64,000 nt of DNA, from the NCBI GenBank assembly GCA_947095585.1, contig OX352761.1:35759260-35823259 (forward strand). Direction: 5' to 3'. The translations under genes were made by a program, and so were the position numbers. Below the pieces are notes generated by a model that did not search any database, had not been told where the DNA came from, and saw only the letters and a program-made list of their open reading frames with translations. Each line of letters opens with the position of its first letter. The first letter of the stretch is position 1. The stretch is from Nephrocerus scutellatus. Its lineage: Eukaryota > Arthropoda > Insecta > Diptera > Pipunculidae. Positions 12,405 to 21,548 of this stretch are shown here, one piece after another.

Positions 12405-12856
12405 TCCAGATCAAAAACTGTCTAGATGCCGTTTATAGGACTCAAACTGTCATATCATAAATTTCGACTAGTTGCAAAAAAAATTGATTGAAATTCGGAT
12501 TCAATATTGAACTTGTAGAAGAGCAGAATGAAAATGCAGTTTACCTTTTACCTCTACTTATAAGAGCTAATGTCGAAGATGTGCCAGTTATTTATTTTAT
12601 AAACATTGATGCAAATGCTTTAACAGAGTCTGAAGAATTTGAATTCGCTACTTTAGAAGCAATGAATGTTTCGTCAGATGACGAAGAATCTGATGATTTT
12701 CGGAGCTCTTCAAGCGTTTCAATTTCTGGAATTGCAGCAGTTAATGCTCTAGAAATTGTACGTTATTATGCAGTTGAAAATGGTAGTCAAAGCATAATTA
12801 ACAGTTGCTTTTTGCTAAGCAATGAAAGAAAATATCGGATTATTTTCATTGAGTGA
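12405..12856 (+). pseudogene. pogo/Tigger-like transposase, C-terminal remnant
   Basis: The open frame 12488-12856 has the acidic, Ser-rich tail (SSDDEESDDF, RSSSSVSISG) followed by a helix NALEIVRYYAVENGS, which is the usual layout of pogo/Tigger transposase C-termini. Just upstream, 12420-12500 reads LDAVYRTQT...CKKN-LKFGFN, resembling the family's WDAxY...TIxNCFKKxGF segment, broken by stops. The DDE core and the CENP-B-type DNA-binding part are absent. Assignment rests on pattern memory, not a search. Confidence 0.5.
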
Positions 12857-13074
12857 CAGTTTTTTTTTATTAAAATGAATTGGTTCTTTGTGTGTTTGTT
12901 ATAATGAATAATGTTTTTTTTAAATGAATTAAGTTTTTTGTTTAATTAAGTAACTTTTTTTGTAAACTGAACTATGTTTTTTATTCTTAACGTTATTTTT
13001 TATACTAAATAATTTTTATAACTCTATTAATTTTTTTGTAGGATGATGATGCGTCTTCGTTTCAATGATGTTAA

Positions 13075-13156
13075 TTCTGTTTAAACCTTTGTAACCGGAA
13101 AACCTGCTAAAACTTTAAGGAGTACCGACCGCTTCCGCATTAGGCAGTTTTTACTG
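13075..13156 (+). repeat. Possible right terminus of the Tigger/pogo-like element
   Basis: On the minus strand this begins CAGTAAAAACTGCCTAATGC and goes on AGCGGTCGGTACTCC. It is bounded outside by TA (13157-13158). A CAGT start next to TA is the usual pogo/Tigger end. No matching left end was found. Confidence 0.35.
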
Positions 13157-13158
13157 TA

Positions 13159-14480
13159 TTTCTTAATTATACTCACTTCGTTTGGCAGAGGAAATCAACA
13201 GTAGGCATCTCCAATCTGACTCTAAATTTATTATTGTCTTCAAATGTGGCACGCTCCACATTTGCTGCATTAAGTGTTAATTATACATACTTGTAAATAT
13301 TGTTTTCCGAACGCAGAAAGTATTTTTTTTATCAATGCGAACACACATCATGTCAAAGAGAGCTAGTAAAAATTATATTCCCTACGGATTTCCATCCACA
13401 AATAGAGAGAGTAAGCAATTAAAATTGATCACGTTCGATTGGAGCCTGTCTGGTCAATAGATGCCGCATTTATCGTATACAACTTGCCACCCGAAAAAAG
13501 CATATGGCGGCGTTTGCAGCAAATGATTGCCACAGGGGCTATATGATACCTATGGGTTTTTTTTTGCTTTAGTCGATCACATACATTATTCATTGAAAAC
13601 ATTCCGCCTGTCAGTTCCGCAGTGTTTTTGTGCCAAATTTTTCATAATATTTCTTACTTTTTTCCGATTATGTCACAGAAAAGATCACAAAGTGCGTGCA
13701 ATGCCTAGTGACTGCGTCGATGCTTATCAACAAAAACACGATACGGTTTTGAGCAGTGAGAACTGCACAAGGAGGCAATCTCAAAATGAAATATATGATG
13801 CGAAAGATTGATACCTTCTGCCTTCTTCTTGTCGTGGTATGACAGAAAGATGTTATTAATGTCCAATGCGGTAGGTTTGATTTGACGTTGTAATGAATGA
13901 CAGAGTCCATTCGGAAAAGAAATGTTTTTTTTTTTACTTTACTCTAAAGAATATCAATGGAAAAGTCGCGCAAATCGCTTTCAAATGGGTTAAGAAGCGA
14001 TGACGATTACCCATCAACGTATGTACATACGAGCACTTCTATTGGAACGAAATGATCAATGTGTTGTCCGCGGAGCTCTGATGTGCCAACTTTTTGCGAG
14101 AAATGGAAAAGACCAAAATGATCAACCACACATAGTGCAGGTAGCAGGCTAGCACGAGCATAAGCGATAAAAACTTTCAGAGAAGTTAATTCTCAATACT
14201 ACGAGTAATTATAATTTCAGTGTTTTAATTGCGTTGCAGTGAGTCAGCTGTTGACATTCTCTTTTGATTGCCGATCGATGATGTGTCTCCCTACTTCAAA
14301 GAATGCCGTATTAAGAGTTTTTATCACACGTCATTACTGTTCTAAGGCTTTAATGTCCTTAAATTAAATTAAATAAATTCTACCATCTATAAAATATATT
14401 AACTAGATGTTTTACACGCAATTAGACATAAACGGAAGAATTGTCAAAAATGTATACGCATGTACAATAGACTACTTAAT
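13159..14480. other. Unassigned DNA
   Basis: Only short, unrecognised open frames (13527-13811 plus, 94 codons; 13668-13910 minus). No repeat shared with the rest of the window was seen. Confidence 0.4.
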
Positions 14481-14484
14481 ATTT

Positions 14485-14665
14485 TTTCACACGCCCATAG
14501 ACGAGAGTGGCTGTTTCATACACTATAACCTAGCTTCGAAAGTAGCCGTTATACACACTAGTGAGTTAACATATAAAATACATTTGTTATTTACTGCAGT
14601 CACAGCAAACACACATTCCCAGAGTAATTTTGCATTGCGCATAACCGGTTTCGCAGACACCAGGC
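14485..14665 (-). repeat. Family D repeat, partial
   Basis: Begins TTTTTCACACGCCCATAGAC and runs through TTGTTATTTACTGCAGTCAC, matching the end half of D in reverse. The open frame 14407-14772 across it is a by-product. Confidence 0.75.
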
Positions 14666-14723
14666 GGCCATATATTGTTCTTTACAGCTTATCTGCAAAC
14701 GGTGTTTTTCTTTTATTTAGCTT

Positions 14724-15137
14724 TTTGGAGTTTATTGGAGTTCACTCCTTAATAATCGATTTTCATATATAGAAAAAAATTACACAATAAATTATATGAA
14801 AATAATATATGAAAACGAGTTTTAACAAATCGAGCGTTAACAAAAGCGTTAGCAAAAAGTGAAGTCGTTAGTTTTTGACCTTTCACACGACCTAGAGAGC
14901 TGAAATGTTTTGAACAGCTATATCTCACACAGCACTTTTGATATTCCGCGTGTGACGCGTGTTGCGCATCATGTGCCGAACCGTTATATATCGGCTTCTA
15001 CTAGTCAGAATTTGATGAGACTGTTTTAAAACAATTGGTAAGCGCTTGGCTTGCGATGACGTAATTTGTGACATGCATGGCGTGTGGCGCGTGTTATATA
15101 TGATAATCGATTCTTAAGGATTAAGGAGTAAACTCCA
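14724..15137. mobile_element. MITE candidate with ~35-bp inverted ends
   Basis: GGAGTTCACTCCTTAATAAT plus CGATTTTCATATATA at the left is mirrored at the right by TATATATGATAATCGATTCT plus TAAGG...GGAGTAAACTCC. The ~410 bp between is AT-rich and non-coding. The two ends differ by a small insertion and a few substitutions, so the termini may extend or shift slightly. No target duplication could be assigned. Confidence 0.45.
14800..15100. other. Interior of the MITE candidate
   Basis: Non-coding; contains GAGCGTTAACAAAAGCGTTA and a run of GTGTGACGCGTGTTGCGC. Nothing recognised. Confidence 0.3.
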
Positions 15138-15384
15138 GTCGAGCGTCGGAGCTGACACGTACCTTTTTTGTTTATTTAAAAAACATTTATACTTCAAAGT
15201 TACTTAAATCTTACATTCAAAAAATCCCTTAATCCTGTCCAAACTTCCTTTTATAGTTTGAGTGCTATCAAGACCTATAAAAAAAAACTTCCCATAATAT
15301 TTAATATTATTTGTAGCGTTTAAGAAAAAAAAAGAAAATTGCGTGAACGTGTGAACCTTTGGAATTGGATCACCTCCCAAAGTT

Positions 15385-15600
15385 CCTCTTAAGGCCACCT
15401 ATGTACCACCTCAAGACCCCCAAGAAGCCAATTAAGACTTTCTGACGACCACCTCAAGAACTTCCAAAGACCCCCTCAAGACTCACCTCATAATTCCTTT
15501 AAGACCCTCTCAATATGTCTTTAAGACCCCACTTATGGCCCTCTTAATAACCCCTCAAACTCCCTCAACGCCCTCAAGACCAATTCAAGACCACCAAAGT
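15385..15600 (-). repeat. 12-13-bp minisatellite (CCTCAAGACCCC type)
   Basis: Degenerate repeats of CCTCAAGACCCC / CCACCTCAAGA. The same motif forms arrays at 33955-34250 and, on the other strand as GGTCTTTTGAGG, at 41985-42390. In the last it lies inside a Helitron, so this array probably marks a related element remnant. Confidence 0.65.
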
Positions 15601-16976
15601 TTTGTCATCAAAGATATATATGTGTGCAAAGTTTGAATAAAACCAGTTAGGTTAGGTTAGGCTGCTTTTGCACACTTAGACCGAAGTACGGTCCATTGTG
15701 ATACCACAGGATCAGAGCCTTTCCCCTTTTGTTATAGAGCCCATTTTGTGCTCCTTGTAAATTTTAGGATGTCTCCCACTTTGCAGTTTTCGACATCCGA
15801 TAAGCTGTTTAATTTACCATATCCCAGATATTTTTGTCTTCTGCTTGCAAGAGCCGGGCATGTACACAGAAAATGGGATACTGTTTCCTCCATCTCGGCG
15901 TCATAGCAACTTCTACAGAAGTCATTGAACTCAAGGCCCATCTTTCTCGCATGCACTCCAAGAAGACAGTGCCCCGTTAAAATACCTATAATCATTCTTA
16001 TATACCTTCTTTGTAGGGATATCAATGCTCTAGAGCGATTTAAGTCACGCTTAGGCCAGACTTGTTTTGCTATAGTACATGTGGCGGTATGCATCCATCT
16101 CGCGTTTGTTAATTTTTCTGTCTCTTTCCGAAGCATTAACTTGACCGTTAATAACGGTCTTCCTATGCCTGCCCTTTCCGGTAGCAGTTGGAGTTTTGTG
16201 CCATTTCTGGCTAATTCGTCTGCTTTGCAGTTCCCAACGACATCAAAGTGACCGGGGACCCATACTAAGCATATGTTAAAGAACTCACTCATCTCCTTGA
16301 GATGTTGTGTGTAATCTACGTTCGCCAGTTCGACCTTTAGCGAATTGTTTATCATCGAGTGTCCCGTTTGAATAGGTTTCCACTGACGTGTTGCTGCCTG
16401 CCGTATATATCTAAAGGAGTCAAGTGCAACATTAATTCTAGGGCGCGTGTTGGTGTTTTTTTAGTACTCCACTAATGTGAAGACAGGCTGCCCTTTGCAC
16501 TTTCTCCAGAATTTTTACATAGGTGGATTTTCCAAGAGCCGGCCACCAAACGCTCACACCGTACATGAGTATAAAAAATCAGTTAAATCTTGAAAAAAAT
16601 GATATGGGAGCTCCTCTGACCTGTGGCTCGATCAATTCAAAATTTGTAGAGAAAGTGTTTTCATCCGAGATACATACGTATGAATAAAATCGGGCTAATT
16701 TTGGAAATATTTATATGAGAGCCCCTTGGATTTGGGATCCTGTCACTTACAAATTTGTACAGAAAGTGCGTTGTCATCGGAGCACCTAGGTCATGGGTTC
16801 TCATCACTTAAATTTTTTATATAAAAATTGTTGTCATCGGAGATACATATGCGTGCAAAGTTTAAATTATATCGGCTTTTAGGAAGTGGCTTAAATAAAA
16901 TGATCACAAAATTTGGCCGGCCAGCCACAAACAACCAAGCACACATCCGAACACGAAGATAATATATGGAATTTAA
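15600..16976 (+). repeat. Family A copy split by a LOA-like insertion
   Basis: A-type sequence (ATATATGTGTGCAAAGTTTG, AATAAAACCAGTTA) stops at 15650 and resumes at 16571, running through CATCGGAGATACATATGCGT and CCGGCCAGCCACA to ATAATATATGGAATTT at about 16976. The gap is exactly the LOA-like fragment. Confidence 0.75.
15651..16570 (-). pseudogene. LOA-clade non-LTR retrotransposon, RNase H / C-terminal fragment
   Basis: The open frame 15732-16355 (minus, 207 codons) carries an RNase H end (VWVPGHFDVVGNCKADELAR, with the His and Asp of that domain) and a C-terminal zinc motif CRSCYDAEMEETVSHFLCTC. Upstream (16360-16570), broken frames give MYGVSVWWPALGK and KVQRAACLHISGVLK, the usual link between RT and RNase H in LOA/Bilbo-type elements. 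The family copies itself by target-primed reverse transcription; RNase H removes RNA from the hybrid. The 5' part is missing. The 3' end carries repeated CCTAA. Flanks ATAAAACCAGTTA (15638-15650) and ATAAAAAATCAGTTA (from 16571) look like a diverged target duplication in family A. Confidence 0.85.
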
Positions 16977-16979
16977 AAA

Positions 16980-17238
16980 AAAACAACCCATAAAAATTAA
17001 AATTTTGAATAAAACCAGTTTTAATTTGAAAAAAATTTATGTGGGAGCACCTTTTCACTGGGTCCCGATAATTTATAAAATTTTACAGAATGATTTGTCA
17101 TCGGAAATACACATGTGTGCAAAGTTTGTATAAAATCGGATTAATGTTAAAAAGAAGTACTACATGGGAGCTCCTCGACACTGGCGTCCAATCACTACCA
17201 AATTTTTACAAAAAGTGTTGTCACCGGGACAACATTAT
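16980..17238 (+). repeat. Family A copy, partial
   Basis: Starts at the A-run plus CAACCCATAAAAATTAAAAT and contains units TCATCGGAAATACACATGTG and AAGTGTTGTCACCGG before homology fades. It follows the previous A copy head-to-tail. Confidence 0.75.
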
Positions 17239-17516
17239 CCTTATTGATATTTAAGACTTTACCCCTTAGAGGACTTTTTCTTTTAGTATACTCAATAATC
17301 CATTTCATTTTGTTCATTTTTGACAGATGTGACATTTGAGACACAACCTGGATTACGCAGCTAACTGTGATCGTTTAAAGGAGGGAGTTGACAAAAAATT
17401 GCTCGCAATCAATTAGTAACGCCGTCTCTAACCAAGGTTAGAAACTTATAACTCTGTCCAACTCTGTCCTCGTAGTTCTAGTAATTCTTTGTCATAATTG
17501 TTTTCTTTTAAAACTA
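17239..17516. other. Unassigned spacer
   Basis: No recognisable content between family A and the Helitron. Confidence 0.3.
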
Positions 17517-17834
17517 CTAGCTGATTACCCGGCGTTGCCCAGGTTTTTATTCATCTCAATCTTTTATTAGGCAGGGGTGGGAAAAATAATGAAATCTATC
17601 TTTAAGGTAAAATTGCAATTTTTTTTTAAAAAAATAATTATTTTAAATTATAAAGTATTCAAACTATAAAATAAAATTTAAAAAAAATAAATAATATAAC
17701 TTTTAAATAAAACTTGGTTCTATACAATGCTTTTAGTTTCACCTTTAAGAGCAAGAATAAATAATTTCTTAGGTGAACCCTCTAGGGTAGCAAAAAAAAA
17801 GTTGTCTCAAATCTCAAATCTAATAACTGTCTTA

Positions 17835-17975
17835 ATAAACTGTCCGACTTATTGATCGTCATCGAAAGCGAAAGTTTTACTGGAAATTGCAATCTCTTAA
17901 ATTTAAAAGGTAGATCGTCGAAATGAGTGCTATTCGTGGGATAAAAACTGCTTTACACTGTCCCTTTTCACTCGA
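17835..17975 (-). pseudogene. Helitron PIF1-type helicase fragment
   Basis: On the minus strand, frames give AVFIPRIALIS and then FKFKRLQFPVKLSFSMTINK, matching the late helicase motif FxFKRxQFPVRLAFAMTINKxQGQ of Helitron Rep/Hel proteins. A frameshift separates the two and the GQ-containing motif is lost. In full elements this domain unwinds DNA during rolling-circle transposition. Confidence 0.8.
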
Positions 17976-17999
17976 AATCCATCCGGCCCCGGTCGCCGA

Positions 18000-18530
18000 G
18001 TACAATTCTAAGCACCACTATTCATCTCCGTGATCCCGAAAACCATAGAATCGACACTAATATCGGTCACCCACCCACTCAGTTATCTACCCCATTCTCC
18101 TAGAGCTGTCTTACCATCACCATTCAACTCAGCGACCCCGAAAACCATAGAATCGACACTAATATCAGTCACCCCCCCCCCTCCGTTATCGACCCCATCC
18201 TCCTAGAGCTGTCTTACCATCACCATTCAACTCAGCGACCCCGTAAACCATAGAATCGACACTAATATCAGTCAACCCCCCTCAGTTATCGACCCCATCC
18301 CAATAGAGCTGCCTAACCATCACCATTCAACTCAGCGACCCCGAAAACCATAGAATCGACACTAATATCGCTCACCCCCTCTCAACTATCGACCCCATCC
18401 CCTAGAGCTGTCTTACCATCATCATTCAACTCAGCGACCCCGAAAACCATAGAATCGACACTACTATCGGTCAATCTGCGGCGATACATAACTCATCCAT
18501 AGGAGCGTACTACCAACACTATTCATCACG
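18000..18530 (-). repeat. ~100-bp tandem array inside family B Helitron
   Basis: Four to five units with ACCATAGAATCGACACTAAT and GAGCTGTCTTACCATCACCA; period 99-103 bp. The same unit forms about six copies at 46745-47400 in the opposite direction. Confidence 0.85.
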
Positions 18531-18755
18531 GTGATACCGAAAACTGTAGCAGAGGGGGAAGCAGGTTTTTTGCCTGTGGTTGGGGTGGCAGCAGCCTCGC
18601 ACAGCCAAAAACCGTGCTACCCCCCACCACCTATGTTTGATTCCGGATAGTAATAAATATGTGTACCAAGTTTGGTTGAAATTGGTCAAGGCGTTCCAGA
18701 GCTAGTTAGGCACAAATACACAAACAAATAAATTCTCTATTTTATATATATAGAT

Positions 18756-20470
18756 TGTTGTCAAATCCTGATCAATTTCCCAACAGCGTCTCCTCGCCAC
18801 TCTAGTAAAATATTTAAAAGTCTTTACCAAAAGTTTACATTGAAATTGGAATGAATGCAAGTTGTTAACTTACACTTTGCATATGAAATGCTAAAAAAAA
18901 GCACAAGCACGCAACAATACATCAACAATGAGATCTTGCTCGCAAATGATTTCTAACTTAATCTGATTCTACACAAAAAACAAGTGTTTCTGTTTATGTT
19001 CATGCGTTAAGGGTTTTTCCCTAGGCGAACCATGTATACGTTTGAACTAAACACGATAACGTTTACAATGAATGGATACAGCAATTTATTCTCGGTTTGT
19101 TCTCACGCAGTAATGCTTATAAACGCCGGTGACGACCGCACTCATTTTTTAAGTGAATAGTTTTAACTTACTTTTCACGAAAAACTTAACTCCTTATAAA
19201 AACTATATATATAGAGCGACTTGATCAGGTAATATTTTGCGACTCTAGAGCCATAATGCATACTGCCTAATATGAAGGACTTCAAGTGAAATGCATTAGA
19301 TCCAACAATCTTCAAAACTATATTTGAGCTGGAAACTTTCCGGTCAATGAACGTATTTAAGGGTATATTCAGATTAAAACAACCAATGTTTATTCAAACA
19401 CTATCTTTTCTTTTAGTGTACGAACTCCGTTTATTACGAGGCTATGTTTCTTTCACTACCCTTGATCAAAACTATTATTACTATAACAAAAAGGTTAAAA
19501 AATCTGACATCCCAATGCGTCCCATTCGTGGTAGGAAACATTCCAAAGATCTGGGACTATAACACATTACAACAAGTGCTTGTTAAATAAATGTTAAACA
19601 AAAATAAAAAATATGAAATATGAAATGATAAATCCAATGTTTCTGTAACTGGAAACAACAAGTCGTCACCTGATTTCATATTTGTCGTATGAAGCATTTG
19701 CCAATTGTTGGGAAATGCGATTTTAAGTTCAGATGTGTATTTTTTTGCCATTGGTGGGATTTCATCGAAACTTAGTTTATTATAAAACCTGACTTTCTAG
19801 CTTGAGTTCGTTAATTCAAAATATTTGTATATATGGTGATTCGTGAGATATAGTCAAAAATGTTCATATGTAGCTGTTTTACAAAAGTCAATGTGCGATT
19901 CATAGACATTTTGTCTTAAGTGCATCTAGATTTCAACATAAAATCGGCGCCTTAAACTTTTGAAAAATTAGATCTAAAATTAAATCGTAAGCAACTTTTT
20001 TGAGTTATGGTAGAATTTCGTAAAGCTTGCGTGAAAATAAAAAGACAAATTTCTTAATAAATCTATATCAAAATATCATGTCATTTACGCTATAGAAACT
20101 TAAGGAGCCACGATGTTAGTCAGATGCTATTATTGTTTCAAAAGAAATATGTATAAAAAATATTCGTTTAGATTTGTAATAAAAACAAACAAAACAGAAC
20201 TAAAACTGAAAAAGGAGACAAAAAATTCAAAATTTATCATAACGAATCACGCACATTTCATTAATTAATTTTAAGTATTCCAAACACTTTTTCTTATTTT
20301 AGATGAAGCAAATTTTTTTAGATAGGTTCGGTCTTCATTAGGAAGGTGGGATTTTTTTGTGAACCGCCAAAATTTTTTACATGGCTAGTGGGCTGATACA
20401 AAAATCCAAAGCGGAAGTTTTATAACCAATGTTATACAAATTAGATGTTTTGTATTGCAAAAAATTACAT
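18756..20470. other. Unassigned AT-rich DNA with one shared segment
   Basis: No gene. 19660-19760 (minus) reads PNNWQMLHTTNMKSGDDLLF; the MLHTTNMKSGD part recurs on the plus strand at 28815-28860 (see findings). An open frame at 19347-19562 is not recognised. Confidence 0.4.
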
Positions 20471-20479
20471 TTTGAAAAT

Positions 20480-21010
20480 GGAATTTTTTGGAAAGATGCG
20501 ACTATGCGACTATATGATCATTTTGGTCTGGAATTTCTGGAACAAATCAATTTCTCAAGCGATTCGCATGAAATTCGGAATGTAGGAGTAAGATGCGACT
20601 ATAAGATTTCTTCCTATGGAAATTCTGGAATATAATCATTATTGTCTGGAATATCTGGAGCAAAGCAATTTTTCAAGCGATTCGCATATAATTCGGAATG
20701 TAGGACTAAGATGTGACTATAAGATTTCTTCCTATGGAAATTCTGGAATATAATCATTATTGTCTGGAATATCTGGAGCAAAGCAATTTTTCAAGCGATT
20801 CGCATAAAATTCGGAATGCAGGACTAAGATGCGACTATAAGACTTCTTCCTATGGAAATTCTGGAATATGATCATTAAGGTCTTGAATTTCGAGAACTAA
20901 GCAATTTCTCAAGCGACTCGTGCCTTTTAATTTAATCGTAATATTGGCCACAACGTCAAAGAATTTCACTCCAACCGCGCGTAAAGATTATACGCACATA
21001 TTTTTTTAAC
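20480..21010 (-). repeat. Family C copy, inverted, ~3.5 units of 118 bp
   Basis: TGTAGGA/TGCAGGA landmarks at 20581, 20699 and 20817 give the same 118-bp period as 2270-3490. It ends with the family leader (CGACTCGTGCCTTTTAATTT and AATTTCACTCCAACCGCGCG). Confidence 0.85.
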
Positions 21011-21545
21011 ATCTCTTACTTCTCCTACTACTATCGACGCAACTGAATTACTATGTTTGTGCAGTGATATTTAAAATGTACCCACCTCACAATAAATTGT
21101 TATGAACATTTAAATCAGCTTATAAATTATTTATTCGTTGTATGTGATGTGAAATGTGATTGATGATCATGTATGTGGTTTTAATAACATACAATCAAGC
21201 TCATAGTTTGAGCAGAACGAAACAAACATATGCAGTAGTAGTCTGCGGTCAAGAATTCAGCCGCTGCACAATTTATGCTGCATGTTGGTAAAAACTCACT
21301 TCTCCAGCCAATGCAGTAACAAAAAATCGACAACGCAGTTTACACAGCCACTTTAACTTTGATGCAAATAGTAAAATGCAAATGTCAAATTGTCGCCCTA
21401 CAAGCAGACTGTAAGTCGGTTTAAAATGTAGCCGCAATTTCGTGCATACCGACTGCCTGCCAATTTTTTTGTGCAGCACAAGCTGCGTAACTCCTTAATT
21501 CTTTACCGCAGCCGTAGTGATAGATAGTGATAGTGATACTACTAT
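21011..21545. other. Unassigned DNA
   Basis: No feature recognised; the 68-codon open frame 21273-21479 (minus) has no known domain. Confidence 0.35.
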
Positions 21546-21548
21546 AAG

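Larger units (their letters stand above)
17517..18754 (-). mobile_element. Family B Helitron, both ends present, non-autonomous
   Basis: Read on the minus strand it starts TCTATATATATAAAATAGAG (TC start at 18754) and ends CCTGGGCAACGCCGGG, 11 nt, CTAG (at 17517). The 3' hairpin CCTGG-GCAACG-CCGGG followed about 10-12 nt later by CTRR is the Helitron hallmark. The flanks are A before TC and T after CTAG, the usual A^T target with no duplication. Inside are an array of ~100-bp units (TAGAGCTG at about 18101, 18204, 18304, 18403) and a helicase remnant. Too short to encode Rep or a full helicase; a second 5'-truncated copy is at 46705-48187. Confidence 0.88.

Noticed and set aside
15925..16251. 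Plus-strand 108-codon frame opposite the LOA fragment
   Set aside because: Shadow of the minus-strand RNase H frame, which has clear motifs.
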